DNA of 64,000 nucleotides from Pseudonocardia sp. SCN 73-27 (GCA_001725415.1 MEGH01000034.1:1-64000), one strand, 5' to 3'. Positions 16,101-24,264 are shown, numbered from the stretch's first letter. Notes: generated by a model not told the origin, from the letters alone. Made by a program: numbers and translations.

Positions 16101-18404
16101 ATGCCCTCTGTCGGACGCAGCCTGCCCAGGCGGGAGGACCGGCCGCTGCTGCAGGGCCGCGGCCGCTTCGTCGACGACATCGACTTCGACGGCACCCTCC
16201 ATGCCCGCTTCGTACGCAGCTCCGTCGCCCATGCGCTGCTGCTCGGTGTCGACTCCGAAGAGGCGAGGGCGGTCACCGGGGTCGTCACGGTCGTCGACGC
16301 GGCCGAACTCGCCTTGCCGCCGCTGCTGCCGCCGATCGACAACCCGGACGCCCTCCCCGTGCCACGCCCCCTGCTCGCCACCGGAAAGATCCGCTTCGCC
16401 GGAGAGGCCGTCGCGGTCGTCGTCGCCGACAGCCCGTACGTGGCGGAGGACGCCGCCGAGCTCGTCGCGATCGACCTCGAGGCGCTCCCCGCGGTGACCA
16501 CCACCGCCCAGGCACTGCGCGACGACGCACCGCGGGTGCACGACCAGCCGACGAACGTCATGTACGACAAACGCTTCAGCACCGGCGACGAACTGCCGAG
16601 GGGTCCTGTCGTCATTCACCGGACGTTCAGTTCATCCCGGCAGACAGCGCTGCCCATGGAGCCACGCGGTCTCCTCGCCCGGCCGCACGGCGACGGGCTG
16701 GAGATCTGGGCATCGACACAGAGCCCGCACATGCTGGCCCTCGCGGTCGCCGCCGGCCTCGGCCTGGCCGAGGACCAGGTCCGCGTGATGGTGCCCGACG
16801 TCGGTGGCGGGTTCGGACTCAAGGCGCACGCCTACCCCGAGGAGCTCGTCGTCGCGGCCCTCGCCCGTCGCCTCGGCCGACCGGTGAAGTGGGTGGAGGA
16901 TCGCGCCGAGAACCTGACGTCTTCCTGCCACGCGCGAGGCCAGACGATCGACGTCACGGTCAGTGCCGACGCCGACGGTGTGCTCACCTCCATCGACGCC
17001 GACGTCGTCGTCGACATGGGCGCCTACGGCGTGTACGCCCACGGGCATCTGCTCGAGGCAGGCGGCACCCCGTCGATGATCCCGGGCCCCTACCGCTTGC
17101 GCGACTATCGGTTCCGCAGCCGCGCCGTCGCGACGACGAAGGTGCCGCTCGGCGCCTACCGCGGGGTCGGGCTACCGGTGGCGACGTTCGTCCACGAGCG
17201 CGCGATGGATCTCGTCGCGGCCGAGACCGGGGTGGACCGGGCCGAGGTCCGGCGTCGCAACCTGCTGCGGGCGGACGAACTGCCGTACACGTCCGTGACG
17301 GGACAGCGCTACGACAGCGGCGACTACGGGGCCGCGCTCGACACCGCGTTGCGCGAGATCCGTTACTCCGCGTTCGCCGAAGAGCAGGCGGAGGCGCTTC
17401 GAGCCGGTCGCCTCCTCGGCCTGGGCTTCGCGGTGTACGTGGAGTACTCCGCGGTCGGCTCCTCGGTCTTCGCCGGGCGCGGCATGCTCGGGCTCGCAGG
17501 CTACGACGAGGCGAACGTCGTCCTCGGACCGGACGGGATCGTGCGGGTGTGGACGACACTCCCCAGCGCCGGGCAGGGCATCACCACTACATTCGCACAG
17601 CTCACCGCGGACGAGTTGAGTGTCGACGTGGAGCTGGTCGAGGTTCGGCCCGTTGACACCGCCGTCGGGCGGTTGCGGGGCAACGGTACCTTCGCCAGCC
17701 GCAGCGCCGTGTCCGGCGGCGGAGCGATCCGGGTCTCCTGCGAGGAGCTGCGACGACGCCTGCTCGAGGACGCTGCCGATGTCCTCGAGGCGTCACCGGC
17801 GGACCTGGAGATCGTGTCGGACGCCGTCCGGGTCCGCGGGGCGGGGACCAGCTCGGTACGGCTGGTCGATCTGGCCGCCGCGGCGGCCCCTGATCGCTAC
17901 GACGTCGTGCGACGCCACGACCCGGAGCATCCCGTCTACCCCTACGGCGCGCACGCATGCCGCGTCGAGGTCGACCCTGTGAGCGGCTTCGTCCGGATCC
18001 TCGACTACGTCGTCGTCGAGGACTGCGGCAGGATCATCAATCCCCGGATCGCGCTCGGACAGACCCACGGCGCGGTCGCACAAGGCATCGCCGGAGCCCT
18101 CTACGAGGAGCTCAGCTACGACGAGCACGGACAGCTGCAGACGGCGTCACTCATGGATTATCTGGTACCGACCGCCTCGGAGGTCCCCCCGGTGCAGGTC
18201 GAGCACATGCACGTGCCGACCTCCGCATCGCTCGTCGGCGCGAAAGGAGTGGGGGAGAGCGGGACCCTCGCCCCCGGGGCCGCACTGGCCAACGCGGTGG
18301 CCGACGCCCTCGGCGCCGAGTGCAACTCCACGCCGCTCCATCCCACCGTGATCAGCGATCTGGCCCGTGCCCGCCTCGCGCGAACCGCGGAGGGCGTCCG
18401 ATGA
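16101..18404 (+). CDS. Molybdenum hydroxylase large (molybdopterin-cytosine-dinucleotide) subunit, xanthine dehydrogenase/CO dehydrogenase family
   Basis: The protein of 767 residues starts with the usual GRSLPRREDRPLLQGRGRF and contains the MCD-binding text GGGFGLKAHAYPEE, the active-site loop LGAYRGVG and the C-terminal catalytic glutamate motif GAKGVGESG. The loop lacks the AYxCSFR signature of form I CO dehydrogenase, so this is a form II-type hydroxylase, probably hydroxylating a heterocycle, aldehyde or other organic substrate with water as oxygen source. It forms the heterotrimer with the FAD (18865) and 2Fe-2S (19739) subunits. ATG 16101 is 16 bp after the M24 stop. Confidence 0.88.
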   Translation: MPSVGRSLPRREDRPLLQGRGRFVDDIDFDGTLHARFVRSSVAHALLLGVDSEEARAVTGVVTVVDAAELALPPLLPPIDNPDALPVPRPLLATGKIRFAGEAVAVVVADSPYVAEDAAELVAIDLEALPAVTTTAQALRDDAPRVHDQPTNVMYDKRFSTGDELPRGPVVIHRTFSSSRQTALPMEPRGLLARPHGDGLEIWASTQSPHMLALAVAAGLGLAEDQVRVMVPDVGGGFGLKAHAYPEELVVAALARRLGRPVKWVEDRAENLTSSCHARGQTIDVTVSADADGVLTSIDADVVVDMGAYGVYAHGHLLEAGGTPSMIPGPYRLRDYRFRSRAVATTKVPLGAYRGVGLPVATFVHERAMDLVAAETGVDRAEVRRRNLLRADELPYTSVTGQRYDSGDYGAALDTALREIRYSAFAEEQAEALRAGRLLGLGFAVYVEYSAVGSSVFAGRGMLGLAGYDEANVVLGPDGIVRVWTTLPSAGQGITTTFAQLTADELSVDVELVEVRPVDTAVGRLRGNGTFASRSAVSGGGAIRVSCEELRRRLLEDAADVLEASPADLEIVSDAVRVRGAGTSSVRLVDLAAAAAPDRYDVVRRHDPEHPVYPYGAHACRVEVDPVSGFVRILDYVVVEDCGRIINPRIALGQTHGAVAQGIAGALYEELSYDEHGQLQTASLMDYLVPTASEVPPVQVEHMHVPTSASLVGAKGVGESGTLAPGAALANAVADALGAECNSTPLHPTVISDLARARLARTAEGVR

Positions 18405-18868
18405 CCTGGGTGACACTGACGTGGCCCGCCGGTGTCGGTGAGGTGCTCGACGCCCTGGAGTCGACGCGGCGATGGTCCGCCTCAGCCGGTGACTGGGGCG
18501 TGGACGCCTCGCTGCTCGACGTCTGCCGCGACACGGCCACCGTGACGATCGAGTTCTCCGCACGCGAACTGACAGGCCATCGACGGCTGCGGAGGCTGGT
18601 GCAGTGCCGGGTTCAGGCGGCTGACCGGGGCCTCTCGCGCCTCGTCCCCGTACCGCAGCACGGGCCACAGGCTGCCGCCGCTCCCGCCGACGACCTTCTG
18701 GGCCCGATCCTGGACGCGCTGAAGAACCGGACCACCGGACTGTCGTCGTCCGGACGGCGACGTCGATGGAAAGGACCTCGCCCCGGGGTGGCCGGGGTAG
18801 CGGTGCTCGCCGCAGCCCTGACAACTGTCGGTCTCATCGTCGTGGCCCTTCGGCGGCGTGCGCGATGA
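18401..18868 (+). CDS. Small protein with C-terminal membrane anchor, in the coxG position of the molybdenum hydroxylase operon
   Basis: The 155-residue protein overlaps both neighbours by ATGA junctions, so it is a genuine operon member between the large and medium hydroxylase subunits. Residues 1-75 form a compact alpha/beta-looking domain (MTWVTLTWPAGVGEVLDALE; then VTIEFSARELTGHRRL); after a Gly/Ser/Arg-rich linker the C-terminus is a single membrane helix (VAVLAAALTTVGLIVVAL) with a basic cap. CoxG proteins of CO dehydrogenase clusters are SRPBCC proteins with such an anchor that recruit the enzyme to the membrane; this one is shorter and its N-domain is not clearly SRPBCC. Membrane docking is an inference. 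Confidence 0.72.
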   Translation: MTWVTLTWPAGVGEVLDALESTRRWSASAGDWGVDASLLDVCRDTATVTIEFSARELTGHRRLRRLVQCRVQAADRGLSRLVPVPQHGPQAAAAPADDLLGPILDALKNRTTGLSSSGRRRRWKGPRPGVAGVAVLAAALTTVGLIVVALRRRAR

Positions 18869-19755
18869 AGCCCGCACCGTTCGACTACATCGCCCCGACC
18901 GACATCTCCGGCGTCCTCGACGCGGTTGCGGTCGAGGACGCCAAGATCCTCGCGGGCGGTCAGAGCCTGGTCCCCATGCTGAACTTCCGCCTCGCGCGGC
19001 CGGCTCTGCTGGTCGACATCACCCGCGTCCACGATCTCAGGCATCTGCGTCGTGTCGACGGCCGTCTGCACATCGGGGCTGTGACGACCCACACCGACGT
19101 CGAACACTCACCCCTGGTCCGCGAACACTGGCCCCTGCTCAGCGACGCCGTCCGCCACATCGGGCACAGCCAGATCCGCAACGCCGGGACCATCGGGGGC
19201 TCGCTGGCCCACGCCGACCCCGCTGCCGAACTGCCCGCCGTCATGCTTGCCCTCGACGCACAGATGACGATCGCCACCGGCTCCGGGAACCGGACCGTGC
19301 CCGCGCGTGACTTCTTCCACGGGTACCTGCAGACGGCGCTCGCACCCGACGAGCTGCTCACCGAGATCGTGCTGCCGCACCTGCCGACAGGATCAGGAGC
19401 GGACTTCAGCGAGATCGCGCGCCGCAGCGGCGACTTCGCCCTCGCAGGCGTCGCAGTGCAGCTCCAGACGTCCACCGACGGAATCTGCACGTCAGCCGCC
19501 GTCGCACTCATCGGCGCAGGCCCCGTCCCACTCCGCTCGCACGCTGCCGAGCAGCGACTGATCGGTTCGGAGCTGACCTCCGGCGATATCGCCGAGTGCG
19601 TGCAGTCGGCATGTCTGGGGCTCAACCCGCCTGCGGACCTGCACGGTTCCGCCGACTACCGCCGGCGCATCCTGGCCGCTCAGATGCAGGCCGGCCTCGA
19701 ACGCGCAGCGATGCTGGCCACCGCCGATCGGAGAGGGCATGACCATGCACGTTGA
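18865..19755 (+). CDS. Molybdenum hydroxylase medium (FAD-binding) subunit, CoxM-like
   Basis: The 296-residue protein shows the FAD_binding_5 and CO dehydrogenase flavoprotein C-terminal domains: the FAD-pyrophosphate motif AGGQSLVPMLNFRLA near residue 31 and the second one TIGGSLAHADPAAELPA near 110, both standard in CoxM/CutM subunits. It passes electrons from the 2Fe-2S clusters to FAD and on to an external acceptor. ATGA overlap with the gene before. Its 3' end overlaps the small subunit gene by 17 bp, indicating coupled expression. Confidence 0.9.
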   Translation: MKPAPFDYIAPTDISGVLDAVAVEDAKILAGGQSLVPMLNFRLARPALLVDITRVHDLRHLRRVDGRLHIGAVTTHTDVEHSPLVREHWPLLSDAVRHIGHSQIRNAGTIGGSLAHADPAAELPAVMLALDAQMTIATGSGNRTVPARDFFHGYLQTALAPDELLTEIVLPHLPTGSGADFSEIARRSGDFALAGVAVQLQTSTDGICTSAAVALIGAGPVPLRSHAAEQRLIGSELTSGDIAECVQSACLGLNPPADLHGSADYRRRILAAQMQAGLERAAMLATADRRGHDHAR

Positions 19756-20236
19756 CGTCGAGATCAACGGCGTGCGGCACCGGCGCGAGGTCGAACCACG
19801 GACGCTCCTGTCGGACTTCCTCCGCCACGACCTGGGGCTCACCGGTACGCACGTCGGTTGCGAGCACGGTGTCTGCGGTGCCTGCACGGTGCAGGTCGAC
19901 GGACGGCCGGTCCGATCGTGTCTCGTCCTTGCCGTGCAGACCCACGGCCGCTCGGTCCGCACCGTCGAGGACCTCTCCGACCCCGAGGACGACGTCATGC
20001 ATCCGCTGCAGGAGGCGTTCCACGCCAACCATGCCCTGCAGTGCGGGTTCTGCACCCCCGGCATCCTCATGACGATCGAGGCGTTGTCTGCCGATCTCGC
20101 GGAGATGAGTGACGCTGCGATCCTCGAAGCATTGAGCGGTAACCTGTGCCGTTGCACCGGCTACCGAAACATCGTGTGCGCGATCCGAGCTGCGGGTGAG
20201 CCCGGCGACGGTGAGGGGACGGGCTCGTGGGCCTGA
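19739..20236 (+). CDS. Molybdenum hydroxylase small ([2Fe-2S]) subunit, CoxS-like
   Basis: The 165-residue protein contains both iron-sulfur signatures of the family: the plant-ferredoxin-type cluster with [11 protein letters not shown] plus a later Cys in SCLVLAV, and the alpha-helical cluster with CGFCTPG and CRCTGY. It relays electrons from the molybdenum site to the flavoprotein subunit. Normal length for the family. It is the last intact gene of the operon; the following LLM-type gene, which overlaps its 3' end, is broken. Confidence 0.92.
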   Translation: MTMHVDVEINGVRHRREVEPRTLLSDFLRHDLGLTGTHVGCEHGVCGACTVQVDGRPVRSCLVLAVQTHGRSVRTVEDLSDPEDDVMHPLQEAFHANHALQCGFCTPGILMTIEALSADLAEMSDAAILEALSGNLCRCTGYRNIVCAIRAAGEPGDGEGTGSWA

Positions 20237-21271
20237 AGATCGACCACAAGGCGTCGGCGGAGCAGCTCGGGCCGCGAGACCTGGTCGAGTACGCCGTCCG
20301 GGCGGAGGAGGTCGGCCTCGACAGCGTCTGGACCTCCGACCACTTCCTGCCGTGGCGGCACAACGGCCGTGGCGGCACAACGGCATGCCCCGTTCGCGCT
20401 GACCTGGATGGCGGCGATGGGGGAGCGGACACAGCGGGTCCAGATCGACACCAGCGGCCTTACCCCGACGTTCCGCTACAACCCGGCCGTCGTCGCGCAG
20501 GCATTCGCGTCGATGGCGCTGACGTTCGACGGCCGGGTCACGCTCGGCGTCGGCACGGGGGAGGCGCTCAACGAGATCGCCGTGTCCGGCCGCGAGTGGC
20601 CGGAGTTCAAGGAGCGCTTCGCCCGCCTCCGCGAGGCGGTCCGCCTCATCCGGGCACTGTGGACCGAGGAGCCGGTCTCGGTCGAGGGCGACTTCTACAC
20701 CCTGGTCGACGCCCAGATCTACGACCGGCCGAAGGATCCGGTGCCGGTGTAGATCGCCGCCGGTGGGCCGGTCGTGGCCAAGTACGCGGGCCGGGCGGGC
20801 GACGGGTTCATCTGCACCTCCGGCAAGGGCATGGACCTCTACACCGACAAGCTGATCCCGGCCGCGCAGGAAGGTGCCGCCGCCGCGGAACGCGACGCCG
20901 GCGACGTCGACGTCGACGTCGACCGCATGATCGAGATCAAGATGTCCTACGACCGCGACGCCGACCAGGCGCTGGAGAACTGCCGGTTCTGGGCGCCGCT
21001 GTCGCTGTCGGCCGAGCAGAAGCACACCGTGGACTCCGCCTCGGAGATGGAGCGCCTGGCCGACGAGCTGCCGATCGAGCAGGTCGCCAAGCGGTGGATC
21101 GTCGCGTCCACGCCCGACGAGGCGCTGGCGTAGATCCGGCCCTACGTCGACGCGGGGCAGAACCACCTGGTGTTCCACGGCCCCGGTCACGACCAGGAGC
21201 GGTTCCTCTCGCAGTTCGCTGAGGTCGTCCTGCCGCGACTGCGCCAGGCCGGCTGCCCTGCCACGCCGTGA
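20227..21271 (+). pseudogene. F420-dependent LLM-class oxidoreductase (G6PDH-like TIGR03557 type), inactivated
   Basis: The start [20 protein letters not shown] and [15 protein letters not shown] are typical of F420-dependent glucose-6-phosphate-dehydrogenase-like LLM proteins. The frame then breaks at a 17-bp tandem duplication (20351-20384), after which a second frame continues [16 protein letters not shown]. Two in-frame TAG codons follow, at 20750-20752 (where related proteins usually have Tyr, VPVYIAA) and 21131-21133, before the natural C-terminus [14 protein letters not shown]. With one frameshift and two nonsense codons it cannot make a full enzyme. The GTG start overlaps the small-subunit stop, so it was once the terminal gene of the operon. 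Confidence 0.8.
20351..20384 (+). repeat. Perfect 17-bp tandem duplication disrupting the LLM gene
   Basis: CGTGGCGGCACAACGGC occurs twice back to back at 20351-20367 and 20368-20384. The duplication changes the reading frame just before a conserved HAPFALTW segment. Removing one copy alone does not restore the frame, so another small indel is also present. Confidence 0.85.
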
Positions 21272-21493
21272 ACCTATGGTCTGCGTGGTCGTGGGTGAGA
21301 TGAAGCCAATCCGACGATGCAGCCCGCAACCAGGTGGAGAGATCGTCCGAGTGGCAAGCGACGGTCGAGCAGCCTTCACGGGAGGGTGTCGCGAACATTC
21401 CGCGAGGGTGGCATGTTCCTTGCAGCAAGCCCATGCCGCTACGCAGCGGGCAAAGCGGACCGGCTGTCAACCGGACCGCGAGCGAGGCCGATG
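21272..21493. other. Gene-free stretch
   Basis: I see no gene, hairpin terminator or RNA in these 222 bases; they separate two pseudogenes near the right edge of the bracketed region. Confidence 0.5.
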
Positions 21494-21810
21494 TCAGCGA
21501 CTGAAAACGATCTTCCCGGCCACATCTCCGTTCTTTGTTGCACGGAAGCCGTCCGGGGCCTTCTCCACGGGAAGCTCGAGCTCGATCTCGGAGGAGATGC
21601 CGGCTCGGTCAACGCGGGTGCCCATGATGGAACCCTCGACCCCGGATCTGCAGGAACAAGAGCAGTTGGAGGTCGGCTGACGGGGCGGATCCGCTTGTGG
21701 CACCGCAGCAGATCACGCCCCCCTGGGCGGGCCGAGCGCATCGAGTGGGCCCAGGTGGCTTCGCCGATCGACTCGAAGACCACGTCGACCTTGCCGGGCA
21801 GCGGGCGCCA
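21494..21810 (-). pseudogene. C-terminal remnant of an MDR-family quinone oxidoreductase, frameshifted
   Basis: Reading the minus strand through three frames reconstructs the C-terminal half of an NADPH:quinone oxidoreductase-like MDR protein: DVVFESIGEATWAHSM then RPGG (end of Rossmann strand beta-4/5), GGVICCGATSGSAPSADLQ with FLQIRG (substrate-loop region), GSIMGTR, and finally ELPVEKAPDGFRATKNGDVA plus GKIVFSR at the usual C-terminus with stop at 21494. At least two frameshifts are needed, and the catalytic N-terminal domain is gone. It lies directly inside the right tRNA-Lys repeat. Confidence 0.65.
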
Positions 21811-21940
21811 GCCCGAGCCACGTTTCTTCGCGGTTCGTCCGCCAGTACGAACGGCACGGACATCCGACCGTGCCGCCGCAACAGGAGCGGCCTCGACGGC
21901 CGCCCCGGCTGACCGCGGGAGGTCCGCCGCAGATGGCTGC

Positions 21941-22096
21941 TGACAATGGCTCTGTCAGTGAACAGCGGGCCGACGGAGCAACCGAATACTCGACAGCCAC
22001 ACCTGGCAGCACCCTGAGCAGCGGACACACGCTGGTGGAGCTGAACGACTGATCTTTTAATCCGCGGGTTCGGGGTTCGATCCCCCGGGGGCCCAC
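21941..22096 (+). repeat. Right copy of the tRNA-Lys-associated direct repeat; candidate attachment site
   Basis: This is the partner of 340-496. TGACAATGGCTCTGTCA (21941-21957) matches the left copy apart from one base, and the last 36 bases (22061-22096) are identical, comprising the 3' half of tRNA-Lys(UUU). The anticodon loop here is the normal seven-base CTTTTAA (22054-22060). As on the left, the 5' half of the tRNA is missing. The distance from the TGACA palindrome to the core is the same as on the left except for the single extra T there. Confidence 0.7.
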
Positions 22097-22316
22097 CCTT
22101 ACCAGCGGAAACGCTCTGCCTCCGATCGTCGATCGGCGGCGAGGGGACGCGAAGGGGACGGAAATTGGCGTTGTCCATCGCGAACAACCCTGCCGCTCGG
22201 CTGGTTGCAGTCTTCGACCGCTTCCATGAGCACCGCAGGTACTCCGGGCTGGGGACGGATGGGCATGGCACGCTCGTCGTGCCCCGCCGCGAACGCTCAA
22301 GCCCAACCCCTCGTCG
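22097..22316. other. Gene-free stretch after the right repeat
   Basis: There is no supported gene between the end of the right tRNA-Lys repeat and the stop codon of the ABC-F gene; no strong hairpin terminator for that gene is visible either. Confidence 0.45.
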
Positions 22317-23969
22317 TCAATGCGCCACGCCCGCCGAGGTCTGCGGGTCCGCCACTTCGGTGAGTTGGCCGCCGTCGAGCAGCAACGTACCGTCAATTTC
22401 GATAGCGTCCAGGAACCGTTGATCGTGGCTCACGACGACGACACCGCCGCGAAATTCGTTCAACGCAGACTCGAGCTGCCCGGCACTGACCAGATCGAGG
22501 TTGTTGGTCGGTTCGTCGAGCAGGAGCAGCTGCGGAGCGGGCTCGGCGAAGAGGATGCACGCGAGGGTGGCGCGTAGCCGTTCCCCGCCGGACAACGCGC
22601 CGATCGGCAGTTTGACGCGTGGTCCGCGAAACAGGAAGCGCGCGAGCAGGTTCATCCGATCCGACTCCGGCATTCCGGGGGCGGCGTCGGCAAGATTCTC
22701 AGCCACTGTGCGGCCGTCGTCGAGTAGATCCAATCGCTGCGAGAGGTAGGCGCTCCGACCGGCGGCGCGGAGGATTCGTCCGGCGTCGGGTTCCAGATCT
22801 CCGTGCACGATCCGGAGAAGCGTGGACTTGCCCACCCCGTTGGCGCCGGTGAGCGCAATCCGTCGCGGCCCGCGGATGTCGAGGTCGACCCCCTCGGCAC
22901 CGAACAGCTCCTGGTGTCCGCGCCGCATCCGCAGGCCGTCGCCGCGGAAAAGTGTCCGGCCCGCCGGGACCGTGGTCTGCGGGAGGGTCAGAGAGATCCG
23001 CTGGTCGTCGAGCTGCGCCAGCTCGACCTCGTCCAGACGGGCCTTCGCCGCGCTGACCCGGGCGGCGTGGGTGTTATCGGCCTTCCCCGCGGATTCCTGG
23101 GCGCTGCGCTTCATGGTGCCGGCGAAGATCTTCGGGAGTCCGGCGTTGTCCAGGTTCCGCGTGGCGTTCGACTGGCGCCGTGCCGCACGCTCTCGGGCCT
23201 TCTGCATCTCCCGTTTCTCCCGTTTGACCTCCTGCTCGGCCTGCCGGATCTTCCGCTCGGTGGCGTCCCTGTCGGCCTTCACGGCCTCCTCATAGGCTGT
23301 GAAGTTCCCTCCGTGGAACCGGATCTCGGAGTCCCTCAGCTCGGCGATCCGGTCCAGCCGGTCGAGCAGCGCCCGATCGTGGCTGACGACGAGCAGGCAT
23401 CCCGGCCAGTTGTCGAGGATGGAGTAGAGGCGCTGTCTGGCCGCACCGTCGAGGTTGTTGGTCGGCTCGTCGAGCAACAACACATCCGGCCGTGCGAGTA
23501 CCTGCGCTGCCAGCCCGAGCGTGACGACCTGCCCGCCACTCAGCGAGCTCAGCGACCGGTCGAGGGCCAGGTCGCCGATGCCCAGCCGATCGAGCTGTGC
23601 GCGGGTGCGATCCTCTATGTCCCAATCGGAACCGATGACGGTGAAGTGCTCCTCGGAGGCGTCCCCGGACTCGACGGCAGCAAGGGCGCGACGCACCTCG
23701 GCGATTCCCAGTACCTCGGCGACACTGCGGTCGGCTGTCAGCGGCAGTTCTTGCGGCAGGTACCCGAGGCTGCCGTCGACGACCACGGTGCCGGCACTCG
23801 GGCGCAGCACACCTGCGATCAGCTTGAGCAGCGTCGACTTCCCGGAACCGTTCGGCGCGACGAGCCCGGTGCGGCCGCCGGGGACGGTGAAGGACAGGCG
23901 GTCGAAGACCGGGGTGTCGTCCGGCCAGGAGAAGGACAGCCCGGTGCAGACGATGAAGGAATTGGACAT
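22317..23969 (-). CDS. ABC-F family ATPase (ribosome-associated antibiotic-resistance/translation factor type)
   Basis: The 550-residue protein has two ABC ATPase domains and no membrane segment. Domain 1: Walker A APNGSGKSTLL, signature LSGGQ, Walker B VLLLDEPTNNLD. Domain 2: Walker A GANGVGKSTLL, signature LSGGERLR, Walker B LLLLDEPTNNLD. A highly charged linker (AEQEVKREKREMQKARERAA region, near residues 240-270) joins them, as in ABC-F proteins that enter the ribosomal E site and dislodge antibiotics or rescue stalled ribosomes. Length and linker fit the actinobacterial ribosome-protection type (VmlR/TaeA-like). ATG 23969 follows GAGG. A leader peptide precedes it at 24114-24085. Confidence 0.88.
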   Translation of the reverse strand: MSNSFIVCTGLSFSWPDDTPVFDRLSFTVPGGRTGLVAPNGSGKSTLLKLIAGVLRPSAGTVVVDGSLGYLPQELPLTADRSVAEVLGIAEVRRALAAVESGDASEEHFTVIGSDWDIEDRTRAQLDRLGIGDLALDRSLSSLSGGQVVTLGLAAQVLARPDVLLLDEPTNNLDGAARQRLYSILDNWPGCLLVVSHDRALLDRLDRIAELRDSEIRFHGGNFTAYEEAVKADRDATERKIRQAEQEVKREKREMQKARERAARRQSNATRNLDNAGLPKIFAGTMKRSAQESAGKADNTHAARVSAAKARLDEVELAQLDDQRISLTLPQTTVPAGRTLFRGDGLRMRRGHQELFGAEGVDLDIRGPRRIALTGANGVGKSTLLRIVHGDLEPDAGRILRAAGRSAYLSQRLDLLDDGRTVAENLADAAPGMPESDRMNLLARFLFRGPRVKLPIGALSGGERLRATLACILFAEPAPQLLLLDEPTNNLDLVSAGQLESALNEFRGGVVVVSHDQRFLDAIEIDGTLLLDGGQLTEVADPQTSAGVAH

Positions 23970-24084
23970 GAGACGTACCTCGAGTCGAAGCAGGGCGATG
24001 CGGCCTGCCAGAGGGGGGAGGGGTCAACGGAACGGCCCGTCCCACGGCTCGGTTGCTGACGAGAGGGAGGGGCCGCACGTGGGC

Positions 24085-24114
24085 TCACCCGACGACGTCG
24101 TCCTCGCAGACCAT
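24085..24114 (-). CDS. Nine-codon leader peptide upstream of the ABC-F gene (candidate attenuator)
   Basis: A short frame encoding MVCEDDVVG starts at ATG 24114-24112 and stops at 24087-24085. It has an excellent ribosome-binding site, GTGAGGAG, about six bases before the ATG, better than that of the ABC-F gene itself, and lies 115 bases before that gene. The spacer contains CGGCCC (24071-24076 on the complementary strand) able to pair with GGGCCG further down, and an alternative hairpin GGGAC-GGGCC-GTTCC, which could be mutually exclusive. Drug-stalled translation of short leaders is a known control mode of ABC-F and erm genes. The pairing scheme is inference. Confidence 0.5.
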   Translation of the reverse strand: MVCEDDVVG

Positions 24115-24141
24115 CTTGTTGCTCCTCACCCAGGGACGCAC

Positions 24142-24157
24142 ACTTGACAGGACAAGA
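24142..24157. promoter_or_regulatory. Motif A operator candidate (ACTTG-N6-CAAGA)
   Basis: ACTTGACAGGACAAGA is a 16-bp near-palindrome matching the ACTTG-N6-CAAGT motif seen elsewhere in the window with one end mismatch. It is 28 bp upstream of the ABC-F leader peptide and also lies before the divergent hydrolase gene at 24265, so it could influence either. Confidence 0.45.
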
Positions 24158-24179
24158 TACCTCGGAGGAGCTTGCCCGT

Positions 24180-24198
24180 GGTGTCACTCAGTGACACC
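24180..24198. promoter_or_regulatory. Perfect 9-bp-arm palindrome between the ABC-F and hydrolase genes
   Basis: GGTGTCACT-C-AGTGACACC is an exact palindrome with a one-base centre, 67 bp before the GTG of the hydrolase gene. A hairpin of this shape would have no loop, so a dimeric-repressor operator is likelier than a terminator. It differs from motifs A and B. Confidence 0.5.
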
Positions 24199-24264
24199 CT
24201 ACGTCGAGGCGAGCGCAGGTGCCACCCTGCGCGGTCTGCTCATCGTGGAGTTCAAGGAGCCGTC

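Noticed and set aside
10000..20000. Carbon monoxide dehydrogenase (CO-oxidising) assignment for the molybdenum hydroxylase
   Set aside because: The large subunit loop is GAYRGVG and not the AYxCSFR type with the Cys needed for the Mo-Cu site of form I enzymes.
20750..21133. Stop-codon recoding (amber read-through) in the LLM gene
   Set aside because: The same gene also has a frameshift at a 17-bp duplication and no recoding signal was seen, so simple decay explains it better.
497..22060. Integrase, recombinase or transposase gene inside the bracketed block
   Set aside because: I looked on both strands for typical tyrosine- or serine-recombinase and DDE motifs and saw none; the remaining open frames are shadows or degraded metabolic genes.
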